This document shows positions 1 to 7,962 of a stretch of DNA of 64,000 nucleotides, in pieces. The translations under genes and the position numbers were made by a program. Below the pieces are notes generated by a model. It was not told the origin of the DNA. It did not search any database and was given only the letters and a program-made list of their open reading frames with translations. How positions within the stretch are numbered: position 1 is the stretch's first letter; every line of letters begins with the position of its first letter. The stretch comes from Ancylomarina salipaludis (lineage in GTDB: Bacteria > Bacteroidota > Bacteroidia > Bacteroidales > Marinifilaceae), in the NCBI RefSeq assembly GCF_004122035.1, contig NZ_SAXA01000005.1:1-64000 (forward strand). The letters are read 5' to 3'.

Positions 1-203
1 AAAATTAAAGATTTCAGGAGATCTTTAAGAGGTGTCGTAGATATTGACTTCTTCTTATTTCGGTTAACAAAAATATTCGCCTAATTAGAATCATTATAGA
101 ATTAGACCCAACTTTTACCAGTGATCCGGGGTTATTCGCTCGCGTCTCGCTCATTAATATATTACGAACCCTATGGGTTCTCATCCATAAACATTTAGGA
201 CAT
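1..203. other. window-edge non-coding stretch
   Basis: I see no convincing gene here. A 67-codon minus-strand open frame runs through it and into the tRNA terminator, has no recognisable domain and is probably chance. The stretch holds a GC-richer patch around 125-180 in otherwise AT-rich DNA. Confidence 0.4.
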
Positions 204-239
204 AAAAAAAGCATCAAAGTTTTTTCAACCTTGATGCTT
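204..239 (-). terminator. Rho-independent terminator of tRNA-Ser
   Basis: On the minus strand a stem of AAGCATCAA paired with TTGATGCTT (231-239 with 209-217) is followed directly by a run of seven T. It starts only 8 bases past the 3' end of the tRNA. Confidence 0.85.
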
Positions 240-246
240 CAATCAG

Positions 247-331
247 CGGAGAGAGAGGGATTCGAACCCCCGGTACGTTGCCGCACAATAGTTTTCAAGA
301 CTACCGCATTCGACCACTCTGCCATCTCTCC
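247..331 (-). tRNA. tRNA-Ser (anticodon UGA)
   Basis: Read on the minus strand the 85-nt sequence folds as a class II tRNA. The acceptor stem GGAGAGA pairs with TCTCTCC and is followed by discriminator G. The anticodon loop CTTGAAA gives anticodon TGA, a long variable arm follows, and the T-arm is GGGGG-TTCGAAT-CCCTC. CCA is not encoded. The long variable arm, the discriminator G and the UGA anticodon all indicate serine. It has its own promoter and terminator, so it is monocistronic. Confidence 0.97.
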
Positions 332-367
332 ATTATTTGTAAGCGTTATCTCTTGTGATAACGGGTG

Positions 368-399
368 CAAATGTAAGTCAAAAATGAGCTTCTACCAAA
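368..399 (-). promoter_or_regulatory. Bacteroidota-type promoter of tRNA-Ser
   Basis: On the minus strand TTTG (399-396) is followed after 20 nt by TACATTTG (375-368). This matches the Bacteroidota housekeeping consensus TTTG-N19/20-TAnnTTTG. Transcription would start about 25-30 nt ahead of the mature tRNA. Confidence 0.75.
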
Positions 400-470
400 T
401 AAAAAATGCACTTGTAGCCAATATTTGTTTGAATGCTTTGATTATCAGAATAAGAATTTGTAAAAATTAA

Positions 471-1406
471 TTAGCCATGTAAATCCAGTTCATTCAGCAT
501 GTATAGTGAGTGTTCGATTGTTTTGAATATTTCATTGCAATATTCATTTACGGCCTTAGGGTTGCCTGGGAGTGTGTAAATCAATGTTTTATTCATGACT
601 CCGGCTATCCCTCTGCTCATAAGTGCATTGGCTTTTTCCATACCGTACTTCACACGAATGAGTTCCATTATTCCTGGAATCTCTTTGGTTAATAGGGGTT
701 TAACTACATCAGGCGTAATGTCTTTAGGTCCAATGCCGGTTCCGCCTGTCGTAAAAACGATGTCGTAATTTTCTGCCTGAGCTCTTAAGAGAATTGTTTT
801 TAATTGTTCTTCGTTGTCAGGAATGATTAAGGTTTCAATTTCATAATGGCGGTTTTTTGATTTAAAAAAATCTTCAGCCAGTTTTTTTAGAAGAGGACCA
901 CTTTTATCAACATATTCACCTCTACTTGCTCTGTCGCTAAGTGTAATGATGAGTGTTTTTATGATTCGGGGTTGATAATCCAACTGATCACCTGCTTTTA
1001 ATTCGCCACCCTTCAGTACACGACAAAAAATACCTTCTTTGGGCATCACACAATTCCCAACTTCGCGAAATATACTGCAATTATCACCATGGCATTTTTT
1101 ACCGATTTGGGTAACTTCCAGAAGCATATCGCCCATTGTGAAGCGGTCAAGCGGAGCTGTTTTGTGCAGAATAAGTCCCTTTGTTGTAATATTTTCAGCA
1201 AATTCGCCAAAAGCGATTTCACGTTTTGCTTGTTCAGAAAATTTATCGATACTTTCCTGAGCCAGTAAACTCACTTGTCGGTGCCAGTTTCCGGAATGAG
1301 CATCATTTGCAACACCTGTCTTGTCTAGTTCTATAGTATCTACAGGCTTTTTGATTGTCCCTTTTTGTTCCGAAATATTAACAGAGAGTATATCTATTTT
1401 AGTCAT
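471..1406 (-). CDS. MOSC-MogA fusion, molybdopterin adenylyltransferase
   Basis: A 311-residue two-domain protein. Residues 1-145 are a MOSC domain (beta-barrel family of Mo-cofactor sulfurases) with a conserved-type cysteine in KKCHGDNC at about 103-110. Residues 148-305 are a MogA/MoaB domain with the signature TTGGTGIGPKDITPD (219-233) and the active-site loop LPGNPKAV (279-286). MogA adenylylates molybdopterin before MoeA inserts the metal; MOSC domains handle sulfur or the cofactor itself. It is the last gene of the minus-strand Mo-cofactor operon, 38 nt after moaC. The adenylyltransferase role is well supported; what the fused MOSC domain does is inferred only from its family. Confidence 0.92.
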   Translation of the reverse strand: MTKIDILSVNISEQKGTIKKPVDTIELDKTGVANDAHSGNWHRQVSLLAQESIDKFSEQAKREIAFGEFAENITTKGLILHKTAPLDRFTMGDMLLEVTQIGKKCHGDNCSIFREVGNCVMPKEGIFCRVLKGGELKAGDQLDYQPRIIKTLIITLSDRASRGEYVDKSGPLLKKLAEDFFKSKNRHYEIETLIIPDNEEQLKTILLRAQAENYDIVFTTGGTGIGPKDITPDVVKPLLTKEIPGIMELIRVKYGMEKANALMSRGIAGVMNKTLIYTLPGNPKAVNEYCNEIFKTIEHSLYMLNELDLHG

Positions 1407-1444
1407 GTCAAGTGAATTTGTTGGTGCTGGGATATTAAAAGATT

Positions 1445-1903
1445 TTAAATGTCTAGTTTTGTTTTCTCATCTAATTTTATGCTCTCCATAATCATGTTTT
1501 TATCTACAGCTTTACACATATCGTATATGGTTAGTAGAGCCACACTTGCAGCAGTAAGAGCTTCCATCTCCACACCGGTTTGTCCAATACATTTCACACG
1601 GGTGTTGACTTGTACGCCACTATCTATTAATTGGCATTTTACTTCAGCTTTTGTAATCATCAGCGTATGACAGAGAGGGATGAGGTTGCTTGTTTGCTTG
1701 GCAGCTTGAATTCCAGCAATTTCGGCAAGGGTCAAAACATCACCTTTCTTCATGTTGTTATCGCGAATCAGTTCAATTGTTTTTGCTGATAAGATGATTT
1801 TGCCCGAAGCTTTAGCCTCTCTGATTTGCTGAGTTTTATGTCCGATATCGACCATATTGGCTTTGCCGTCTTTATCAATATGGCTGAATTTATTAGTGGT
1901 CAT
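1445..1903 (-). CDS. moaC: Cyclic pyranopterin monophosphate synthase MoaC
   Basis: 152 residues, normal for MoaC. It acts with MoaA to turn GTP into cyclic pyranopterin monophosphate, the first step of molybdopterin synthesis, in the cytoplasm. Visible family marks are MVDIGHK near the N-terminus (17-23), the PLCHTL segment (about 77-82) and GVEMEALTAASVALLTIYDMCKA near residues 110-132, which carries the conserved Glu/Met/Asp/Lys set. It lies 123 nt downstream of moaA and before the MOSC-MogA gene in the same operon. Confidence 0.96.
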   Translation of the reverse strand: MTTNKFSHIDKDGKANMVDIGHKTQQIREAKASGKIILSAKTIELIRDNNMKKGDVLTLAEIAGIQAAKQTSNLIPLCHTLMITKAEVKCQLIDSGVQVNTRVKCIGQTGVEMEALTAASVALLTIYDMCKAVDKNMIMESIKLDEKTKLDI

Positions 1904-2026
1904 GTTTTATTTGTAAAAGTGTGAAAGAGTGAAAAAGTTTTCTGTTTTTGGGGTGGAGGAGCGGGCGTTTGTTTTTGCATAAACATCTATCCTTAATCCT
2001 CACATTATCCAATCAGCGTATCAACA

Positions 2027-2827
2027 TTATCCTCCAATGTTATAAAATTTCCCAATTTTGTTTTGACTTCCTTCTTGAGGCTTGCTTTCAATTGTTTTTT
2101 TTATGGCATCTTTAGCACCCAGCTTTTTGATATCGAATTCATTATTATTAAAGAGACAGGGTTTTACTTTGCCGTTGGCAGTTAATCGAATGCGGTTGCA
2201 TATTTTACAATTGCCACCTTCACCACCTTCAACAATCGAAAAATCTCCGGATTCAAGGTCCATTTGTCTGATAAAACGTAAGTCAAGCCCGTTGCTTTGG
2301 CAAAATTCTTTCAGAGTGATTAATTCTGTTTCACTACTATCAGGCATGCGAACACAATTGATTTTTATAGGGGTTAGGCCTGCTTTTTTTGCTGCATCTA
2401 TTCCTTTAAAAACATCATTTATATCGCCACATCGGGTTATTTCTCTGTATTTGGCCGGATTAAGTGTATCCAAACTAATATTGACTCTTTTGAGGCCAGC
2501 CTGCGCCAATGCTTCTGCGTATTTTTCAAGTAAAATCCCATTAGTAGTGAGAGCTAAGTCTTCTACTCCCTGAACATTAGCAATAAGCCTGACCAAGTCA
2601 ATAATGCCTTTTCGAACCAAAGGTTCTCCACCCGTCAAACGAATTTTAGTAATACCTGTTTTAACCGCTTCTTCTACAAAGTTGATAATTTGCTCAAAAC
2701 TGAGCATTTCTTCGTGTGCTATCAGATCGATGCCTTCTTCAGGCATGCAATAAGTACAACGCAGATTGCATCGGTCAGTAACTGAAATTCTGAGGTAGCT
2801 TATATTTCTGTTATATTTGTCTAACAT
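2027..2827 (-). CDS. moaA: GTP 3',8-cyclase MoaA (short form)
   Basis: Radical SAM enzyme that starts molybdopterin synthesis from GTP. The N-terminal [4Fe-4S] motif CNLRCTYC lies at about 19-26. The C-terminal cluster motif CKICNRIRLTANGKVKPC is present, and the chain ends in the Gly-Gly tail (YNIGG) that MoaA needs. I start at the ATG at 2827 (MLDKYNRN), which overlaps the end of moeA by 17 nt; an in-frame ATG 30 nt upstream is less likely because the family begins close to this point. At 266 residues it is about 60 shorter than typical MoaA; the missing part lies between the TIM-barrel strands and the C-terminal cysteines. Confidence 0.93.
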   Translation of the reverse strand: MLDKYNRNISYLRISVTDRCNLRCTYCMPEEGIDLIAHEEMLSFEQIINFVEEAVKTGITKIRLTGGEPLVRKGIIDLVRLIANVQGVEDLALTTNGILLEKYAEALAQAGLKRVNISLDTLNPAKYREITRCGDINDVFKGIDAAKKAGLTPIKINCVRMPDSSETELITLKEFCQSNGLDLRFIRQMDLESGDFSIVEGGEGGNCKICNRIRLTANGKVKPCLFNNNEFDIKKLGAKDAIKKTIESKPQEGSQNKIGKFYNIGG

Positions 2828-3986
2828 GTACGAATTCTCCTTCTGTATACTCATCAACTTCTCGGGGAATAGCCATTATGCCATCCGCCTGAGTGAATGC
2901 ATTAATATGAGCCGAACCATTATAGTTGACCGGAATAACCTGATTGTTTGCATTTAAGCGAACGGGTATAAACTCCAAACGATCGGTTCGCTTGCGTTTG
3001 TAGTCACATGAAATGGGTAAACGCACAATAGCCGGGTTATAATCGTGTCCCATCAGGCGGAAGACAAGTGCTTTTCCTAAAAGTTCGAATTGAACAAATG
3101 AGGAAACCGGATTGCCTGGCATGGCAAAAACATATTTTCCCTGACGGGTTGCAAAAACAGTATGCTTTCCAGGTTTTACGCTTAGTGTATGAAACCAAAT
3201 GTTGAATTCCAATTCCTTTAATATTTGTGGTATGAAATCATATTCGCCAACCGAAACACCTCCTGAGATAATTAGCAGATCATTTTCATCAATACATTTG
3301 GCTATCATCTCTTTTGTCGCTTCTTTTGAATCAGAAACAATACCATAATAGTTTCCTGTAATACCAATCTTTTCGAGTTGAGCCAGTAATTGCCAGGAGT
3401 TTACATTTCTGATTTGCGTTGCTCCTGGAGTTTCATGTGGTTCAACCAATTCGCTACCTGTTGCAATAATTCCGATTTTTACTCTTTGGTAAACCAGAGG
3501 TTTGGCACAACCAATCTCTGCTAAAACGGATATGTGTTGTGCTTTAATACGTGTTCCTTTTTTTAGGACCACATCATTTTCCTGAATATCTTCCCCTTTT
3601 ATGCAGATGTTTGTTTTCGTTTTTGTTTCTGTAAAACGAACATGATTTGGATCTACAATCTCACTTTTTTCAACCATAACCACACAATCAGCACCTTCAG
3701 GAACCATTGCTCCGGTCATAATTCTGGAACACTGATTCTTTCCAATCGTTTTTGTTGGATGTGTTCCCGCAGGAATGGTTTCAAGAATTTCTAATGTTTC
3801 TTTTAAATCAGCTTGACGACAAGCAAAGCCGTCCATTGCAGATTTATTGAATGGTGGAATGGAAATAGGTGACACAACATCTTCAGCTAATACACGGTTC
3901 AAGCATTTTGATAGTTCAATATGTTCTTTTTCCAACTTTTTAGTTGCGTGCTTTACTGTTTTTAAAGCTTCATTAAATGTTATCAT
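2811..3986 (-). CDS. moeA: Molybdopterin molybdenumtransferase MoeA
   Basis: 391 residues, a normal length. It inserts molybdate (or tungstate) into adenylylated molybdopterin. Family motifs include PPFNKSAMDGFA near the N-terminus (about 47-58), the MogA-like nucleotide domain with IISGGVSVGEYDF (about 238-250), and PGNPVSSF at about 288-295. I choose the ATG at 3986 (MITFNEAL) because the earlier in-frame start would overlap the upstream gene and add unrelated residues. It begins 4 nt after mobB-like stops and its end overlaps moaA, so translation is probably coupled. Confidence 0.95.
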   Translation of the reverse strand: MITFNEALKTVKHATKKLEKEHIELSKCLNRVLAEDVVSPISIPPFNKSAMDGFACRQADLKETLEILETIPAGTHPTKTIGKNQCSRIMTGAMVPEGADCVVMVEKSEIVDPNHVRFTETKTKTNICIKGEDIQENDVVLKKGTRIKAQHISVLAEIGCAKPLVYQRVKIGIIATGSELVEPHETPGATQIRNVNSWQLLAQLEKIGITGNYYGIVSDSKEATKEMIAKCIDENDLLIISGGVSVGEYDFIPQILKELEFNIWFHTLSVKPGKHTVFATRQGKYVFAMPGNPVSSFVQFELLGKALVFRLMGHDYNPAIVRLPISCDYKRKRTDRLEFIPVRLNANNQVIPVNYNGSAHINAFTQADGIMAIPREVDEYTEGEFVHVRQI

Positions 3987-3990
3987 AGGG

Positions 3991-4536
3991 TTAGGTTTGT
4001 ATGGTCCAGCCAGAATTAGAAAATTGAAGATTTTCCGGATTGAAATCAAATTCGGAATCATCAAATTCAATCCATTTATCGGCAAGACCCTTGTTTTTAA
4101 TAGCTTTGGGTTTTATGTTATGATTGTTTTTTTTATTGATTATTAAGAATATTCCTGGTTTAATAAATTGTCTCAATCCTCCTGATTCACATATTATAGG
4201 TGCGTCAACAGGAAGGTGTTGAACAAGTTTGTTAAAGGCTAAATGTAATTTATTGTCCAGACACTGAATGTAATAAACTTCCTTTGATCCTGCAATAAGA
4301 AATCGTTGACTATCTTTATGACCATTGGGATTTGTTTCCTTGCTAATACTATAGTCAGCTGTTTTATCTATGATTACTGCATCCGGATTTAGAAAATGAA
4401 AATGGGGTGATATTTTAATACTTACTACGGGAAACCTGGAGGCAAAGTGTGTAATCGTTTTGCAGGCAAAAAGCGTTTTACCCACATTTTGCCCGGTTCC
4501 TGCTATTAATAATATATTTTTGTAAATATTTTCCAT
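3991..4536 (-). CDS. MobB-like P-loop NTPase
   Basis: 181 residues with a Walker A loop GTGQNVGKT at 13-21 and a downstream ESGG segment at about 117-120, as in the MobB/BioD-like fold. MobB is a GTP-binding accessory in attaching GMP to the molybdenum cofactor. First gene of the operon, directly behind the Moco-type riboswitch and 4 nt ahead of moeA, which supports a cofactor role. Sequence outside the P-loop is not diagnostic to me, so MobB-like is a family and context call. The matching MobA is encoded separately at 33993-34577. Confidence 0.75.
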   Translation of the reverse strand: MENIYKNILLIAGTGQNVGKTLFACKTITHFASRFPVVSIKISPHFHFLNPDAVIIDKTADYSISKETNPNGHKDSQRFLIAGSKEVYYIQCLDNKLHLAFNKLVQHLPVDAPIICESGGLRQFIKPGIFLIINKKNNHNIKPKAIKNKGLADKWIEFDDSEFDFNPENLQFSNSGWTIQT

Positions 4537-4617
4537 TCTGCTAAATTTAAGAAAACTCTATTTTAATTCTTAGATGGAGTTGTCTGTTATTTAGCATATT
4601 GGGGGTCGGTTTGTTAC

Positions 4618-4757
4618 AGTATAGAGCCCAGAAGCCAAATCACATATCTCTCCTTTCCAATTTAGGATCTAGTCCTGCGGGAGGTAATTAAGTTTCCTAC
4701 TTTACCCATCGGTTATTAAAACGTACCAAAGGCTTAGCCATTAATAACTCGGAGTCT
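4618..4757 (-). promoter_or_regulatory. Moco-family riboswitch heading the Mo-cofactor operon
   Basis: Reading the minus strand I can align the leader to the E. coli moaA Moco RNA. CTCCGAG opens the element. AAGCC (4735-4731) pairs with GGCUU (4636-4632). A hairpin GGTAA...TTACC (4706-4683) follows, then the hallmark CCTCCCG (4684-4678), a small AGGA/TCCT hairpin, GGAAAGG (4658-4652), and the closing GGCTTCTGGGCTC. The aptamer ends about 80 nt before the first gene. The region that forms stem P3 in E. coli is only about 24 nt here and shows no strong helix; the P3-less form was proposed to sense the tungsten cofactor. Confidence 0.85.
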
Positions 4758-5038
4758 TCATGATAAGGGTAAAGATATAAAACATTAATGAATCTAGAAA
4801 TGTGTATATGTTGTGGTGTGTGAAGTATTTAGATTGATTTGGATTCTGGATATTATCAATGATACTTAGTATGAGTGTGTTGTGATCTATTGCGCTGGTT
4901 GTTCAGATTTAAGATGAATTATTATTTGTAATTAATTTCGATAAGAATAATCTTTTTATCTTTAAGCAGTCTTGCTTTTTTTGTTCGCACACAAAGTTTT
5001 TTGTCTTCAATTATAGAAAATACATTGTTCAAAATAAT

Positions 5039-5974
5039 ATGGAAAAACACACTCATAAACACGATCATGGGCATTCGCACAGCCATGGCGATTTAAAAGG
5101 ACGAAATCTAGGGATAGCTATTTTGTTGAATATAGGAATCACTTTGGCGCAAGTTGCAGGTGGTTTTATTTCGGGAAGTTTGGCCTTGATGTCTGATGCC
5201 ATGCATAACTTCAGTGATGTATTGGCTCTCATTATTTCCTGGTTTGCCGGTAAGCTTTCCAAAAAGGATCAAACACCTTCGCAAACCTATGGCTATAAGC
5301 GCGCAGAAATATTAGCTGCCTTAATCAATGCGGTTTCTCTAATTGTCATTGCGTTCTTTTTATTAAAAGAGGCTATTTCTCGTTTTTCTGATCCTGTTGA
5401 TATTCAGACGGGTTGGGTTATGATTCTGGGAGGTCTGTCAATTGTGTTGAACGGCTTGAGTGTTTTATTGGTTCAAAAGGAAGCTAAGGATAATATGAAT
5501 ATGCGTTCAGCCTACTTGCATTTGCTTTCGGATATGATTTCGTCAATAGCTGTTGTGTTTGGCGGATTAGCGATGTATCTGTGGGGTGTTGCTTGGGTGG
5601 ATTCCGTTTTATCAATTGGAATTGCCTTGTATTTGGTTTATTCAAGTTGGGGTCTAGTAAAGGAGAGTGTTAGAATTCTGATGCAGTTTGCTCCATCTCA
5701 GGTAAATCTTGAAGAAATAAATAAAGAGTTACAGAACATTCCTGAAGTAAATAATATGCATCATGTACATGTTTGGCAACTGGATGATAGACAAATCAAT
5801 TTTGAGGCGCATATCAGTTTTATAGACGATATTAGTTTAAGCAAGGTCAATGAAATTCTTCATCAGGTGGAGCATATTCTGAATGATAAATTTGACATCA
5901 ATCATGTCACGCTTCAGCCCGAAATCAATGGTTCTTGTGGGGATGAAAGCATGGTTAATCAGGATAGTAAATAG
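5039..5974 (+). CDS. CDF-family divalent metal cation exporter (CzcD/ZitB-like)
   Basis: 311-residue inner-membrane cation diffusion facilitator that exports Zn2+ and similar ions in exchange for protons. The N-terminus is a His-rich metal-binding stretch (HTHKHDHGHSHSHG, residues 4-17). About six membrane segments span residues 24-210; the paired metal-site motifs are SDAMHNFSD (about 51-59) and HLLSDMISS (about 161-169). A cytoplasmic C-terminal domain contains MHHVHVWQL. It is transcribed divergently from the Mo-cofactor operon, and a TACATTG box at 5021 lies close to the start codon. The metal specificity cannot be read from sequence. Confidence 0.93.
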   Translation: MEKHTHKHDHGHSHSHGDLKGRNLGIAILLNIGITLAQVAGGFISGSLALMSDAMHNFSDVLALIISWFAGKLSKKDQTPSQTYGYKRAEILAALINAVSLIVIAFFLLKEAISRFSDPVDIQTGWVMILGGLSIVLNGLSVLLVQKEAKDNMNMRSAYLHLLSDMISSIAVVFGGLAMYLWGVAWVDSVLSIGIALYLVYSSWGLVKESVRILMQFAPSQVNLEEINKELQNIPEVNNMHHVHVWQLDDRQINFEAHISFIDDISLSKVNEILHQVEHILNDKFDINHVTLQPEINGSCGDESMVNQDSK

Positions 5975-6118
5975 GATCTTTAGTTTGCTGATTTAAAGTT
6001 GTTATTGTCTATTATTATGTCATTTGTGTGAGCATGACGTTATCTGTGTTCAAAAAAAATATTGATTTCGTGTAGAGAAATTAACATTATTTTGCACTTT
6101 TACGGAGCCCAAATTTAA

Positions 6119-6703
6119 ATGATTTACCCTAGTTTGTCTGTTGACCAAAATCATATTAAGAATCTAATTCATCAACTTTCCTCAAAAGATGATGAGCGTG
6201 CGTTTGAACAAATTTTTGATCTGTTCTACTCAAAAATGTATGCTACGGCTTTTCAATATCTTAAAAATAAACCCTTAGCTGAGGAGGTTGTTTCTGATGT
6301 GTTTTGTCGGATATGGAAAAAGCGATTAGAATTGGATCAGATTAAAAATTTTGAAAGCTACTTGTTTATTTCTGTTCGCAATTTATCTTTAAATTATATC
6401 AGAAATAATTCCAGACTTAGTAACGAATCTTTGGATGAACAGGCATATCATATTTCAGATCCGGTTGCACTTCCAGATGAAGTAATGCAAGCGCATGAGC
6501 TACAAGAATTACTTAACGATTCTATTGAAAACTTGCCAAAAAAATGCAAAGCAATTTTTAAAATGATTCGTTTCGATGGCCTTAAATACAAAGAAGTTGC
6601 TTCTGAATTAAATATTTCAGTCAATACTGTGGATACTCAAATGAGAATTGCAATTAAGCGCATTAGTCAATCTTTGGGGGATTTCACAATAAAGAAGCGA
6701 TAG
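6119..6703 (+). CDS. ECF RNA polymerase sigma factor (FecI/RpoE-like)
   Basis: 194 residues, with sigma region 2 (FDLFYSKMYATAFQYLKN, then AEEVVSDVFCRIWKKR at about 58-73) and region 4 (LPKKCKAIFKMIRFDGLKYKEVASELNISVNTV spread over about 140-172, a helix-turn-helix). The architecture is that of Bacteroidota ECF sigma factors that pair with FecR-type anti-sigma factors. A FecR gene follows 139 nt downstream and a TonB receptor with an N-terminal signalling (STN) domain comes next, the classic trans-envelope signalling order. It probably drives the SusC/SusD locus. Confidence 0.95.
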   Translation: MIYPSLSVDQNHIKNLIHQLSSKDDERAFEQIFDLFYSKMYATAFQYLKNKPLAEEVVSDVFCRIWKKRLELDQIKNFESYLFISVRNLSLNYIRNNSRLSNESLDEQAYHISDPVALPDEVMQAHELQELLNDSIENLPKKCKAIFKMIRFDGLKYKEVASELNISVNTVDTQMRIAIKRISQSLGDFTIKKR

Positions 6704-6842
6704 GTCAAAAGCTCTCACACTTCTCTTTTTTAGTATTTTGTTTTTAATCTTGAAAATTTTTATAAAAAAGATCAATTTTTTTTAGGGATATTTATTGGTC
6801 TTGGGGTCTTAAGGTTAAAAGCTATTATTTCGAAATAATAAA

Positions 6843-7856
6843 ATGAACGATATTCATCATATAATAACCAAGGTATTAGCCAATAGTGCTAGTAATGAGG
6901 AGAAAAGTCTGCTTGATGACTGGCTGAGGGAAAAGCTGGAGAATAAGCAGGACTTTGAATTAAGGCGTCAACAATGGGAAGAGATGCTTCTGATAGTTGA
7001 CGATAAAGATAAAAAACGCGTTTTTACAGATATTAAAAATAAAATCAATCAAGAGACTAAAGTTGTTGATTTTAATAAGTATGTTGATCGAAAGAAATCC
7101 ATAAGTTGGATGAAAGTTGCAGCCTCTGTTGTGAGTTTTATTTCATTGGGAGCTTTGAGCTATTATGAAATAACGGATCCTTTTTCACATTTAAATTTAA
7201 TTGGATACAATTTAGTTGAAACAGAGGCCGGTGTTCAACAAACACAGTTATTAACCGATGGGTCAACTGTTTATTTGAATGGTGATAGTCGTTTGAAATA
7301 TAAGATTGATTCTGAAGCCAATGAACGTACACTTTATCTTGAAGGTGAAGCATTTTTTGATGTTGCAAGAGATGAGAGCAAGCCTTTTGTAATTGGTCTG
7401 GAGGACAGTCATGTTCAGGTTTTAGGAACATCTTTTAATATAAAAGCATATTCTGAGGATGAACAGATTTCCACTTCTGTTATAAGCGGACGGGTTGCTT
7501 TTGAAGCATCAAAATCGAAATCATTAATACTTATTCCAGGCAATAAGGGAATTATTAATAAGGCTAAAAATACGATGGCTAAACTCGATGTGGATAATGC
7601 CATGGATGTAGCCTGGATGAAAAAAGCATTATATTTTGAAAATACGAGTTTGTCAGAGATGGCAAAATCATTATACCGGATGTATGGTGTGAAACTTAAA
7701 TTTTTGGATGGCAGTCTTAAAGATTTAAAAATCACAGCAAAATTCGAAAATGAAAGACTTGATGAAATCTTCAAAATTCTTGAGATGACCAATGAATTTT
7801 CATACAAGATTGAAGATGATGTAATTCTAATTGGAGGAGTTGGAAAATTTAAATAA
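6843..7856 (+). CDS. FecR-family anti-sigma factor
   Basis: 337 residues. The cytoplasmic N-terminal part (1-85) binds the sigma factor. One membrane segment lies at about 90-108 (MKVAASVVSFISLGALSYY). A periplasmic FecR domain (about 120-225, with LTDGSTVYLNGDSRLKY and LEGEAFFDVARD) follows, and a C-terminal DUF4974-like domain (about 265-335) should contact the STN domain of the partner receptor. The partner receptor is the next gene. A strong hairpin just after the stop may limit read-through into it. Confidence 0.95.
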   Translation: MNDIHHIITKVLANSASNEEKSLLDDWLREKLENKQDFELRRQQWEEMLLIVDDKDKKRVFTDIKNKINQETKVVDFNKYVDRKKSISWMKVAASVVSFISLGALSYYEITDPFSHLNLIGYNLVETEAGVQQTQLLTDGSTVYLNGDSRLKYKIDSEANERTLYLEGEAFFDVARDESKPFVIGLEDSHVQVLGTSFNIKAYSEDEQISTSVISGRVAFEASKSKSLILIPGNKGIINKAKNTMAKLDVDNAMDVAWMKKALYFENTSLSEMAKSLYRMYGVKLKFLDGSLKDLKITAKFENERLDEIFKILEMTNEFSYKIEDDVILIGGVGKFK

Positions 7857-7858
7857 AA

Positions 7859-7889
7859 AAATACCGAAAAGTGGCAGCTTTTCGGTATC
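7859..7889. terminator. Hairpin between fecR and the first susC
   Basis: ATACCGAAAAG pairs with CTTTTCGGTAT (7861-7871 with 7879-7889). On the plus strand no T-run follows; on the minus strand seven T follow. It may be an attenuator or mRNA-end stabiliser rather than a plain terminator. Confidence 0.55.
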
Positions 7890-7897
7890 TGAATAAC

Positions 7898-7924
7898 ATG
7901 TAGTAAATTTACTTGTCAAGTAAA
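7898..7924. promoter_or_regulatory. ATGTAGTAAA box plus 17-bp palindrome ahead of susC1
   Basis: ATGTAGTAAA (7898-7907) is followed at once by a perfect 17-base palindrome with central T, TTTACTTGTCAAGTAAA (7908-7924), about 40 nt before the first susC. The 11-base core ACTTGTCAAGT recurs at 11414-11424, and ATGTAGTAAA recurs at 11440-11449 and 13259-13268. Recurrence only within this locus suggests a site for a regulator or the local ECF sigma factor; this is inference. Confidence 0.4.
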
Positions 7925-7962
7925 TGTCGTTGAAATAAAAGGATTTACTTCAAAAAAACATT

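Noticed and set aside
14-217. 67-codon minus-strand open frame
   Set aside because: It runs into the tRNA terminator, has no fold or family signal and its composition looks non-coding.
231-470. 79-codon plus-strand open frame over the tRNA
   Set aside because: It is the antisense of the tRNA-Ser gene and its promoter; translation looks like a shadow.
2082-2573. 163-codon plus-strand open frame opposite moaA
   Set aside because: It is wholly antisense to a well-supported radical SAM gene and has no domain of its own.
7415-7807. 130-codon minus-strand open frame opposite fecR
   Set aside because: Antisense shadow of a clear FecR gene.
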